From an uncultured Bacteroidales bacterium (GTDB lineage Bacteria; Bacteroidota; Bacteroidia; Bacteroidales; Bacteroidaceae): a stretch of 52,628 nucleotides of DNA. The stretch is from contig CADAJS010000019.1 in the NCBI GenBank assembly GCA_902788315.1, positions 1-52,628 of the forward strand, given 5' to 3'. Shown here piece after piece: positions 17,268 through 24,393 of the stretch (position 1 is the stretch's first letter; each line of letters starts with the position of its first letter). The notes beneath the pieces were generated by a model. That model ran no database searches. It saw only the letters and a list, made by a program, of their open reading frames with translations, and was not told the origin of the DNA. The position numbers were made by a program, and so were the translations under genes.

Positions 17268-17747
17268 TTAATATGGCAGCTGTGCCAGCATCGTGGCCAG
17301 GGAGTCCACGCCTTGCTGCAGCTTGCCGCCTACCATCTGGCGAACGAGGAAATTCATGTCGGCCTTCACTGTGAGGCGCAGGGCACACTGGTTCTCGGTG
17401 GCGGGCAGCAGTTGGATCCACATGTTGGCGGGGATGGGCGAACCCTCTACGGCGAACTTCACCGTCTTGGGGTCTTCGCGCTCGATGATGCGCAGGGCTA
17501 TCTCGCCTATCGGGCTGTGGCCCGACACGCTGTCGCGGTCGAATTGCAGTTTGCGCAGCTGCTCCACGATGGTGTCCATCTGAGAGGGCGACACCTTGTC
17601 ACCCGCCTGCTGCAGGATGCGCTCCTTCATCGCCGGGTCGTCCAGATGCTGCTGTATCACGGCCAGGTTGCTCAGGTCGGAGAGTTTGTTGTACACCGCC
17701 TCCTGCGAGGCATAGATGGTCTTTACTTCACTTTTGTATTCAGTCAT
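17268..17747 (-). CDS. SRPBCC / START-like fold protein
   Basis: 159 residues from the ATG at 17747 (MTEYKSEVKTIYAS), preferred because the family starts with this first beta strand; an in-frame ATG at 17774 adds nine unrelated residues. The layout of strand, helix (QEAVYNKLSDLSNL), mid beta sheet (DSVSGHSPIGEIALRII) and a long C-terminal helix (LVRQMVGGKLQQGVDSLATML) fits SRPBCC ligand-binding proteins common in Bacteroidetes. No catalytic residue can be pointed to. It sits between pyrE and argH. Probable cytoplasmic small-molecule or lipid-binding protein; ligand unknown. Confidence 0.75.
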   Translation of the reverse strand: MTEYKSEVKTIYASQEAVYNKLSDLSNLAVIQQHLDDPAMKERILQQAGDKVSPSQMDTIVEQLRKLQFDRDSVSGHSPIGEIALRIIEREDPKTVKFAVEGSPIPANMWIQLLPATENQCALRLTVKADMNFLVRQMVGGKLQQGVDSLATMLAQLPY

Positions 17748-17774
17748 GGTTCTTTTCCTATTAGTAGTCCTCAC

Positions 17775-17865
17775 AGCCTCGGGTCACCCCTCTCCTCGGA
17801 GCAACGCGAGTAGGTGTTTGAGCGTTGGGGAGCGAAGCGACGGGGTTCAGGCCGGGGGGGAGGCT
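17775..17865. repeat. ~91-bp GC-rich palindromic element with AGCCTC/GAGGCT ends
   Basis: Begins AGCCTCGGGTCACCCC TCTC and ends GGGGGGGAGGCT, with an inner CTCTCCTCGGAG motif. Termini, inner motif and length match the element inside prmC at 22554-22650. It fills the gap between pyrE and the SRPBCC gene; on minus the strand reads GAAAAAAAGCCTCCCC just after pyrE. Confidence 0.6.
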
Positions 17866-17873
17866 TTTTTTCT

Positions 17874-18500
17874 TTACCACTTCTCTGGCGCTTTTCTCCA
17901 CTCGCTCAGCATCTCGATGTCGCTCTCCTGGATGTATCCCGTGCGCAGGGCTTCGGCCACGACGGCGTTGTAGTTGGAGAGCGTCATCAGCCGGACATCG
18001 GCCTCGCGGAAGGCCTCCTCGGCCACGGGGAAGCCGTAGGTGAACGAGGCCACCATGCCCACCACCTGGAATCCTGCCCGACGCAGGGCATCGACGGCCT
18101 TCAGGCTGCTGCCTCCGGTGCTGATGAGGTCCTCGACCACCACCACACGTGCCCCTTCGGGCAGCGTACCCTCAATGAGGTTCTCCATGCCGTGGTCCTT
18201 GGGTTTGCTGCGTACGTAGGCAAAGGGCTTGCCCAGCAGGTCGGCTACGAGCGCGCCCTGGGCGATGGCTCCGGTGGCCACACCGGCCACGGCCTCTGCT
18301 TCCGGGAAGTTCTCCAGGACGAGGCGTGTCAACTCCGTCTTCACAAACGAGCGCAGGGCGGGGTAGGACAGCGTCTTGCGGTTGTCACAATAGATGGGGC
18401 TCTTCCAGCCGCTGGCCCACGTGAAGGGCTGTCCCGGCTGCAGCTTTACGGCTTTTACCTCCAGCAGCTTTGCTGCAAAGAGTTTTTCCAGTTTGTCCAT
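17874..18500 (-). CDS. pyrE: Orotate phosphoribosyltransferase
   Basis: 208 residues, cytoplasmic. Transfers orotate onto PRPP to make OMP in pyrimidine synthesis. The PRPP-binding loop VVVVEDLISTGGSS and the segments FTWASGWKSPIYCDNRKTL and AYVRSKPKDHG match the family throughout. Normal length. First gene of a minus-strand unit with its own promoter at 18531-18561. Confidence 0.96.
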   Translation of the reverse strand: MDKLEKLFAAKLLEVKAVKLQPGQPFTWASGWKSPIYCDNRKTLSYPALRSFVKTELTRLVLENFPEAEAVAGVATGAIAQGALVADLLGKPFAYVRSKPKDHGMENLIEGTLPEGARVVVVEDLISTGGSSLKAVDALRRAGFQVVGMVASFTYGFPVAEEAFREADVRLMTLSNYNAVVAEALRTGYIQESDIEMLSEWRKAPEKW

Positions 18501-18530
18501 GATGTTATATAGATATATCTTTTAGCGGCA

Positions 18531-18561
18531 CAAAGTTACGAATAAGTGAGCAGAGTGCAAA
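18531..18561 (-). promoter_or_regulatory. Promoter of pyrE
   Basis: On minus, TTTG - 19 bases - TAACTTTG. The pyrE ATG is about 30 bases downstream. Confidence 0.7.
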
Positions 18562-18605
18562 GGGAAAGCCGAAGTTTTTCTTTTGGTACTTCCGAGCGGA
18601 ATGCC

Positions 18606-20261
18606 TTATTGCGGTATGTCGCCAGTGCGTTCCAGCACAAAGTCGCAGGCAGAGCACCATTGGCTTTGCATCTGATGCCCTGTGAATCCCGGGATGTTTG
18701 ACATTCCATAAGTCAGTCGTCCGTTGTGCACCGCGATATTCTCAATTACAAGGGTATTCCAGCCCCATCCCTGCCCTTGGTTCATCTGATTGACCCTGAG
18801 GTCGAGTGGGGTAGGTTCCCTACCGTCGTTCCGTGCTTGTTCTGTCCGTCGGTTAGCCTCTTCCCAGATGGCCCCCGCCCGTCTGTCGTTCCCGGGAATC
18901 TCCTTCAGATACTTTTTCTGGCTCTGCCCGTCGTCGGCCAGTGCATAGATATAAACGCCGCTGTGATTGGTGGTTTGTGCCCTGACCGATGCGCGCAGAC
19001 GATAGATGCCTGGGACAAGTGTGTCCGTGACGTGTTCCGAGTGGAATACTGCATCGGGCCCATTCGTGATGTGCAGATACCAAAGTCGTGGACTCAGATA
19101 GTGTTCGCCGTGCAAGGCCAGGCTGTCGCGGCCCGAACCATGTGTGGTAACGTGCCATCCGTGGTTGTTCAGATAGTCTTGTGCGCCTGCGCTGTACTTG
19201 TCCAGTCCGGGTGTGTGGTTCAGTTTTCCGGCCAGAATATCGCATGCCTGCATCAGTGTGGGGCTGGCAGCGTGGTTTGTCTTGTCTGTCACGGCCTTGA
19301 CTTGCAAGATGAGTTCCTCCAGCGCCTCAAACTGCCACGGTGAGAGTAGTGCCGGATAATTTTCAGCCTCTCGTTTCACGGTCAGTACCAGCGCCGCTGT
19401 CTCTGTGGGTGTGATATGCTGGCTGGATGCGGCGATGCACCGAAGCTTCTTTTGCAGCGCGCTGAAGTGCAGGTGAGGCATGTTCTGCAGCCTCTCCTCC
19501 TCTTGGACGGATGCCAACGTGCAGGACATTTCTCGCGGCATACCTGGCTGCGGTGCGTTTCCGATGGTCGGGTCTGTGCCCCGGATTTGACTGTTCAGTG
19601 CCTGCTTGATGGAAGAAAACCCCAGTCCCTGCAATTCAGTGAGTGGGAATCTTTGTAGGGCGGGATTATGCCTCTGCTCCTCTGGTGCTTCGCCCTCGCC
19701 ATGCCATTCGCAGAAATGTGCGATGGATGCGTGCACCGTCACGAACCCTGACGAACCGCCTTCAGGCTCTTCCCACCATTGCAGCACGAAGTAGGTCGTG
19801 TATTCTTCTCCCGTTCGGAAGGCCAGCATGCGCGTTGTCATCTGGTTTTCCACAAACACAGGAACGTGTTCGCCATGACTTCCCACGGGGATGCGTATCT
19901 CTTTCACCGTCTTGTCATGTTTGTCCGGGAGGCGGTAATAGGCGGATATGGCCATGGAATGCTGCTTGTCGAAGGCTTTCCACAGCCTTCTCAATGTCTT
20001 GTTCGCAGGGGTGGGCTTGTCTGCTTTCCATTTTGCCTGATGTGCCAGCCGTGTTTCCCATCTGTGCCACATGATGCCTGCGGTGTCCTTTTCAAAGGTC
20101 CACTGCTTGTAGGCTTCATTGACGAAATCGTTTATGGCGTGGTGGATTGCGTCCACTGCGGGATTGTTCTTAGGGCTGATTGTCAGATTGTCTCCTTGTG
20201 CGTTTGCCGAGTGCAGAATACTCAGGCAGATGAGCACGGAAATGATGATGTGACGTTTCAT
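18606..20261 (-). CDS. Exported protein of unknown function in a sigma/anti-sigma cluster
   Basis: 551 residues with a clear signal peptide (MKRHIIISVLICLSILHSANA). Not recognised as a named family. Residues 30-250 contain a Trp/His-rich domain (WFEKDTAGIMWHRWETR-like text and FVLQWWEEPEGGSSGF). Residues 255-350 look helical. The C-terminal third (about 360-545) is beta-rich, with YLSPRLWYLHITNGPDAVFH and GIYRLRASVRAQT, which resembles a jelly-roll module. Cysteines near the C-terminus (WCSACDF) could form a disulfide. It follows the sigma and putative anti-sigma genes by 21 bases and may be their effector or part of their signal input. Confidence 0.55.
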   Translation of the reverse strand: MKRHIIISVLICLSILHSANAQGDNLTISPKNNPAVDAIHHAINDFVNEAYKQWTFEKDTAGIMWHRWETRLAHQAKWKADKPTPANKTLRRLWKAFDKQHSMAISAYYRLPDKHDKTVKEIRIPVGSHGEHVPVFVENQMTTRMLAFRTGEEYTTYFVLQWWEEPEGGSSGFVTVHASIAHFCEWHGEGEAPEEQRHNPALQRFPLTELQGLGFSSIKQALNSQIRGTDPTIGNAPQPGMPREMSCTLASVQEEERLQNMPHLHFSALQKKLRCIAASSQHITPTETAALVLTVKREAENYPALLSPWQFEALEELILQVKAVTDKTNHAASPTLMQACDILAGKLNHTPGLDKYSAGAQDYLNNHGWHVTTHGSGRDSLALHGEHYLSPRLWYLHITNGPDAVFHSEHVTDTLVPGIYRLRASVRAQTTNHSGVYIYALADDGQSQKKYLKEIPGNDRRAGAIWEEANRRTEQARNDGREPTPLDLRVNQMNQGQGWGWNTLVIENIAVHNGRLTYGMSNIPGFTGHQMQSQWCSACDFVLERTGDIPQ

Positions 20262-20282
20262 TGGATTCCTTTTGGGCGTTTT

Positions 20283-21017
20283 TCAGAATGTGAGGAAAAA
20301 TGTGGTGTGCATGGTGTCGAGGTCGGCTGCGTCCTGCATGGCCGTCTCTGCCTGTCCGTCCACGATGTGCTCAACCATTTGTCGCAGTCTGATATCGGCG
20401 TATAGCAGCCGTTCAATGCTTTCCATATAGAGGCTGTCGTTAATGGTTTCCATTTTCTTCTGAAGTTTGGCCAGGTAGTAATTCATGCTGTCGGCGGAGC
20501 TTGAAAGAACCTTCTCCGATGCTTCCTTCGCGGGGAGGACAGGCGTAGGATTGGCCATCTTTCCGCTTGTGGAGGGTGGTGTCTGTTTCGGTGGTACTAC
20601 CTCGGCGCTTTTGGTGGAGTGTCGCGACGGATTTGGTGGAGTGCCACGACGCGCTTGGTGGCCTGCCACCTCGGCAAGTGTCGGTTGCTCGGCAGGCTCC
20701 TCTCGTGCGGACTGAGACGGTTGCCGGTCGATGGTTTCTGAGATGGGAGGCACCTCGCTGCTGCGGGAGGGATGTGAAGGCGGTTTCTTCATCCACAGTT
20801 CCATGGCCAGCATGACAACGGCTGCGGCAGCCCCCCATCGCCACCATGGCGAGATGCGTCGCGGGTGGGGTGCAGACTCCTTATGCTGCATTTTTGTCAG
20901 ACGGTCAAACTCCTTTTCAGCTTCGTCCAGCTCGCCCTCCGTGGGTGGCTGTAGCCGTTCGGGGTGGAGAGTAATGTGTCCGTCCAGATAGTTGTCGATA
21001 ATCTGCTTCTTATCCAT
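20283..21017 (-). CDS. Putative membrane anti-sigma factor
   Basis: 244 residues. Cytoplasmic N-terminus (MDKKQIIDNYLDGHITLHPE, then an acidic helical stretch), one membrane span (about 57-74, WGAAAAVVMLAMELW), then a Pro/Ser/Thr-rich periplasmic region and a helical tail. It overlaps the end of the ECF sigma gene by eight bases, the usual arrangement for a cognate anti-sigma. No FecR domain and no zinc-finger motif are visible, so the assignment rests on topology and position. Confidence 0.55.
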   Translation of the reverse strand: MDKKQIIDNYLDGHITLHPERLQPPTEGELDEAEKEFDRLTKMQHKESAPHPRRISPWWRWGAAAAVVMLAMELWMKKPPSHPSRSSEVPPISETIDRQPSQSAREEPAEQPTLAEVAGHQARRGTPPNPSRHSTKSAEVVPPKQTPPSTSGKMANPTPVLPAKEASEKVLSSSADSMNYYLAKLQKKMETINDSLYMESIERLLYADIRLRQMVEHIVDGQAETAMQDAADLDTMHTTFFLTF

Positions 21018-21522
21018 CGATGTATCCTCCTTTCTTCAGTGTCTCGTAAATGCGGCGACGGGCAGTGCTCAGCATGGCACTGACGCTACGCGGACGGATG
21101 CCCGTGGCAGCGGCAATCTCGGCAACGCCCATCGCAGCCTCGGCGTGCATGCGCCAAAGTTCCTTTTCCCGTCGCGGCAGATGTTCGGCTGCCTGCCATA
21201 GCACTTCGCGCAGCTCTCGTTCCTCCAGCGAATAGGGCGTGTCGTTCACTGTGGAGGCGGTTTCGTCGAGATGGTTGGCTGACGCTGTGTGGCGATTGTG
21301 TGCTGTGCGCAGATGGTCGATGCAGGCGTTCTTGGTGAGGCGTACGGCGAGCCGTTCAGCGTCGGCGGCGCTCGGAATCCGAGTCCACACCGTCCACATC
21401 CGCATCAAGGCCTCTTGCACGGCATCCTCGGCCTCGTCTGCATCGGCGAGTACTTGGCTGGCCACTGCGAGCAAGTGCCCTCTCAGCGTCGGCACGATGG
21501 CCGTGAACTTTTCTGCTTCCAT
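21010..21522 (-). CDS. ECF-type RNA polymerase sigma factor
   Basis: 170 residues. Region 2 is seen in LADADEAEDAVQEALMRMWT (the DAEDxxQE core), and region 4 in LPRREKELWRMHAEAAMGVA followed by the helix-turn-helix GIRPRSVSAMLSTARRRIYE. It has only sigma-2 and sigma-4 regions, as expected for the ECF class. It is translationally overlapped with the transmembrane protein downstream. Targets unknown; no obvious shared promoter pattern was identified in the window. Confidence 0.9.
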   Translation of the reverse strand: MEAEKFTAIVPTLRGHLLAVASQVLADADEAEDAVQEALMRMWTVWTRIPSAADAERLAVRLTKNACIDHLRTAHNRHTASANHLDETASTVNDTPYSLEERELREVLWQAAEHLPRREKELWRMHAEAAMGVAEIAAATGIRPRSVSAMLSTARRRIYETLKKGGYIDG

Positions 21523-21541
21523 ACGTCTATATAACGAAACA

Positions 21542-21569
21542 GCGCGGGCGATGTTAAGTTCTCCCGCGC
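21542..21569 (-). terminator. Hairpin between recX and the sigma gene
   Basis: Stem GCGCGGG/CCCGCGC with a 14-base loop, about 20 bases after the recX stop on the minus strand. The T tract is weak in that direction (TGTTTCGTTAT), so it may only partly separate prmC-recX from the sigma operon. Confidence 0.45.
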
Positions 21570-21590
21570 AGTTTTTCGTGGAAAAGTGGT

Positions 21591-22049
21591 TCAGTCCTTC
21601 CCGTCGTCCTCCAAGCGGTCCAGGATGAGGTCGGTCTCGAAGCCGTGGGAGGCGGCGTGGCGCACCAGCTTGGCGCGGCGCTGATAGGGGTCGGTGTCGC
21701 GTAGCGTGCGCGCCTTCGCGTCGAGTACCTTATTTAGGATGTCTGTGTATTCCTCGTCGTCGATGTCGGCCAGTGCCTGGTCGATGTCCTCGTCGGGGAG
21801 GCGCAGCTGGCGCAGAGCCATTCGGATCTTGAAGCGTCCCCAATGGTTGTAGCGCAACTTGTCCGATGCGAAGGCGTGGCAGAATCTCTCGCTGTCAATA
21901 TATTTTTCTTCTTTCAGGCACTTGAGGATGCGCTCGGCATCGTCTTCGCCGATTTCCCAGCGGCGCAGTTTCTCCAGAATCTGACGCTCGCAGTATTCGG
22001 CACCGCTGCACAGCGCGGCCGCCTTGTTGAGGGCTTGTTCGTAGGTCAT
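21591..22049 (-). CDS. recX: Regulatory protein RecX
   Basis: 152 residues built of repeated three-helix units: CERQILEKLRRWEIGEDDAE, then YIDSERFCHAFASDKLRYNH with the typical GRFKIRMALRQL, then a final unit. RecX inhibits RecA filament growth. No recA is nearby. The ATG overlaps the prmC stop by four bases, indicating cotranslation with prmC, as often seen in Bacteroidetes. Confidence 0.9.
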   Translation of the reverse strand: MTYEQALNKAAALCSGAEYCERQILEKLRRWEIGEDDAERILKCLKEEKYIDSERFCHAFASDKLRYNHWGRFKIRMALRQLRLPDEDIDQALADIDDEEYTDILNKVLDAKARTLRDTDPYQRRAKLVRHAASHGFETDLILDRLEDDGKD

Positions 22050-22945
22050 GTCTTTCTTCCTTTTACGATTCTGTCATTGCCGTACTGGTCCTGGCATAGT
22101 TGGACGTCGGCGTATCCGGCCTGCCGCATAAGTTCCTGCACCGCCTGCCCGTAGGCGCGGTTCACCTCGAACAGCATTTGCCCGCTGCCTGAGACGAGGT
22201 GCTCCTCTGCATAGGCGACGATGGCACGATAGAAGCGTAGCGGATCGTCGTCGGGCACGAAGAGCGCCAGATGCGGTTCGTAGCGAAGCACGTTCTCGTC
22301 CATCTGTGTCGCCTCGGAGCGACAGATGTAGGGCGGGTTGCTCACAATGATGTCAAACGGCCCGCACTTGTGTGTCGGGTGTAAAATATCTTCCTGTACG
22401 AAGTCGACCTCCGCTCCCAGCCGTTCTGCGTTCTCCCGAGCGATGCGGAGTGCCTGTTCCGAGATGTCGAAGGCCGTCACTCGGTACCCCGCCAGTGCCA
22501 GCGTGATGGCGATGCAGCCGGAACCGGTGCCCACGTCTAAAAGGCGAAGCCCAAGCCTCACCCCCAGCCCTTCTCCTCGGAGAGGCGAGACCCGAGGTGG
22601 GAGGCAAGCAGCGACTCCCCTCTCCTCGGAGAGGGGCTGGGGGTGAGGCTTTATTTCCTTCACCAGTTCCTCGGTCTCGGGCCTCGGGATGAGCACGCCT
22701 GGCGCCACCCGAAACGTGCGGCCGCAGAAGTCGGCCTGCCCCAGGACATACTGGATGGGCTCGTGTCGGAGCAGGCGAAGTACAAGTTTTTCCGCCTCGG
22801 CTTGCTCCTCTCGAGATAATTCCTTATCTTTGCCGAGCAAAAGCGCAGTGTGGCTGAGGCCGAAGCGCACCTCCATCAGCATCCGATAGATGGCGCGCGC
22901 CTCGCCCGGCGGGTAGATATTCTGAAGCTCGTGCAGGTAATTCAT
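22046..22945 (-). CDS. prmC: Peptide chain release factor N5-glutamine methyltransferase with an in-frame palindromic insert
   Basis: 299 residues. Methylates the GGQ glutamine of release factors using S-adenosylmethionine. N-terminal helical domain (1-75), IPRPETEELV near 87-96, SAM motif LLDVGTGSGCIAI and the catalytic NPPY (about 202). Between IPRPETEELVKEI and LRLLDVGTG there is an extra ~32 residues (about 99-131, beginning PHPQPLSEERG) encoded entirely by the palindromic repeat at 22554-22650. Homologues join these two segments with only a few residues. The frame and all motifs survive. Promoter TACCTTTG lies immediately upstream. Confidence 0.93.
   Translation of the reverse strand: MNYLHELQNIYPPGEARAIYRMLMEVRFGLSHTALLLGKDKELSREEQAEAEKLVLRLLRHEPIQYVLGQADFCGRTFRVAPGVLIPRPETEELVKEIKPHPQPLSEERGVAACLPPRVSPLRGEGLGVRLGLRLLDVGTGSGCIAITLALAGYRVTAFDISEQALRIARENAERLGAEVDFVQEDILHPTHKCGPFDIIVSNPPYICRSEATQMDENVLRYEPHLALFVPDDDPLRFYRAIVAYAEEHLVSGSGQMLFEVNRAYGQAVQELMRQAGYADVQLCQDQYGNDRIVKGRKT
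22554..22650. repeat. 97-bp palindromic element inserted within prmC
   Basis: Perfect 17-bp inverted ends, AGCCTCACCCCCAGCCC at 22554-22570 and its complement at 22634-22650. Inside lie two copies of TCTCCTCGGAGAGG (around 22572 and 22621). It falls wholly within prmC coding sequence without breaking it. The element at 17775-17865 shares its termini and inner motif. Confidence 0.85.
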
Positions 22946-22949
22946 GCTG

Positions 22950-22957
22950 CAAAGGTA
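22950..22957 (-). promoter_or_regulatory. -7 element of prmC promoter
   Basis: TACCTTTG on minus, only four bases before the prmC ATG, so the mRNA would be nearly or fully leaderless, or an upstream site is used. No good -33 match at the usual spacing. Confidence 0.45.
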
Positions 22958-23090
22958 CGAAGTTTAATTCAGATTTCATAATGCCCAATTCATTAATTTT
23001 GTCCGCCGCGACGTTGGTTATGGATTGGGCCCTGTGAATCTGGAGGCGTGCCGTGGCGGGGTTGTGAACTGCGCTTATGAATTATGGATT

Positions 23091-24185
23091 ATGAATTGTG
23101 AATTAGAAAAGTACATGCGTCGGTGCCTGCAACTGGCTCGTTGTGGGGCGGCAGGCGCACCGCCCAATCCGATGGTGGGCGCGGTGCTGGTGGCAGAGGG
23201 GCGCATCATTGGCGAAGGCTATCACCGCCAGTGCGGCGGACCGCATGCCGAGGTGAATGCCCTCGCCAGTGTCAGGGAACGCGACCTGATACCCCGCTCC
23301 ACGCTTTATGTGTCCCTGGAGCCCTGTGCCCATTACGGCAAGACACCGCCCTGTGCCGACCTCATCATCCGGGAGCGCATCCCGCGAGTAGTGGTGGGAT
23401 GCCGCGATACGTTTGCCCGGGTGAACGGCCTGGGAATCCGTAAATTGCAGGAGGCAGGCATCGAGGTCGTCGTGGGCGTGCTGGAGCAGGAGTGCCGCTG
23501 GCTGAACCGCCGTTTCTTCACCTTTCATGGCGAGGGCCGTCCCTGGGTCACCCTCAAGTGGGCACAGAGTCGGGACGGATTCATTGACCGCCGGCGTGCC
23601 GATGCCTCCGTGCCGCCCGAAATGCTCTCCAGTCCCTTCACCCAGGTGCTCGTACACCGTCTCCGAGCCCGCTCCCAGGCCATCCTCGTGGGCACTCGCA
23701 CGGCGCTTCTCGACAATCCCTCACTCACCACCCGCCTGTGGCCTGGCCCGAATCCCCTGCGGCTGACCATTGACCGTCATGGCATGCTGCCTGCCGACCT
23801 CCGTATGTTCGGCGGCGATGCCCCGTGGCATGTCTATCCCACGGGCGACGTGGACGAAATCCTGTCCGACCTCCACCGACGCGGCATTCAGACGTTGCTG
23901 GTCGAGGGCGGGACGACGCTGCTGCAGACCTTCATCGACGCCGGGCGCTGGGATGAGGCGCGGGTGGAGACGTCGCCCGTAACGCTCGGCACCGGCGTGG
24001 CCGCTCCGCAAATCGAGGGGGCATGGATGCGCTCGCGGCAGCATGTGGACGGACATACTATCGACTGGGTGGAACGACGCCGCGAGGGGGAGGTAAAATC
24101 GCTGTATAGCTCCACCCCTTGGAGGAGCACGCTCCTCCCGCCGATGGAGCACGCTCCTCAAGCCGATGGAGCACGCTCCTCCTGA
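23091..24185 (+). CDS. ribD: Bifunctional riboflavin biosynthesis deaminase/reductase RibD, with repeat-encoded tail
   Basis: 364 residues from the ATG at 23091 (MNCELEKYMRRCLQLA), the start that best fits the family; open frame continues upstream to a TTG at 23025. The deaminase domain shows the zinc ligands HAE (about 52) and PCAHYGKTPPC (78-88). The reductase domain follows with FTLKW-type WVTLKWAQSRDGFID and TLLVEGGTTLLQTF. It converts the GTP-derived pyrimidine to the ribityl form in riboflavin synthesis. The last ~25 residues (from YSSTPWRSTLLPPMEHAPQA) are encoded by a 22-bp palindromic tandem repeat and are not part of the enzyme fold. No FMN riboswitch is visible upstream. Confidence 0.93.
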   Translation: MNCELEKYMRRCLQLARCGAAGAPPNPMVGAVLVAEGRIIGEGYHRQCGGPHAEVNALASVRERDLIPRSTLYVSLEPCAHYGKTPPCADLIIRERIPRVVVGCRDTFARVNGLGIRKLQEAGIEVVVGVLEQECRWLNRRFFTFHGEGRPWVTLKWAQSRDGFIDRRRADASVPPEMLSSPFTQVLVHRLRARSQAILVGTRTALLDNPSLTTRLWPGPNPLRLTIDRHGMLPADLRMFGGDAPWHVYPTGDVDEILSDLHRRGIQTLLVEGGTTLLQTFIDAGRWDEARVETSPVTLGTGVAAPQIEGAWMRSRQHVDGHTIDWVERRREGEVKSLYSSTPWRSTLLPPMEHAPQADGARSS

Positions 24186-24201
24186 CGATGGAGTTTGCTG
24201 C
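24121..24201 (+). repeat. 22-bp tandem palindromic repeats at the 3' end of ribD
   Basis: Units beginning GATGGAGCACGCTCCTC start at 24143 and 24165, with a degenerate one at 24187, exactly 22 bases apart. A related longer palindrome GGAGGAGCACGCTCCTCC lies at 24121-24138. Each unit is a palindrome GGAGC-AC-GCTCC. The ribD stop is within the array. Confidence 0.85.
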
Positions 24202-24393
24202 ACTATTTCAGGCTGCCTTGCGACACGTCGGCCAAACCCCTGTCGCGGGGCATTGTGCCTCTGAAAAAATGTTCATTTTCGACCTTCGACCCCTGCGTTT
24301 CCCTAAAATTTCTTAATTCTTCCCCCAATTGTGCGCGTAAGTCAAATATACTTTGTATTTTTGTAGGCTCAAATGCAGATGCACGAACATATA

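Noticed and set aside
22960..23090. FMN riboswitch upstream of ribD
   Set aside because: No conserved RFN-type helices seen; the stretch is mostly simple ATTATGAATT-type repeats.
24121..24201. CRISPR array
   Set aside because: Units are 22 bp and directly adjacent with no unique spacers, and no cas genes are nearby.
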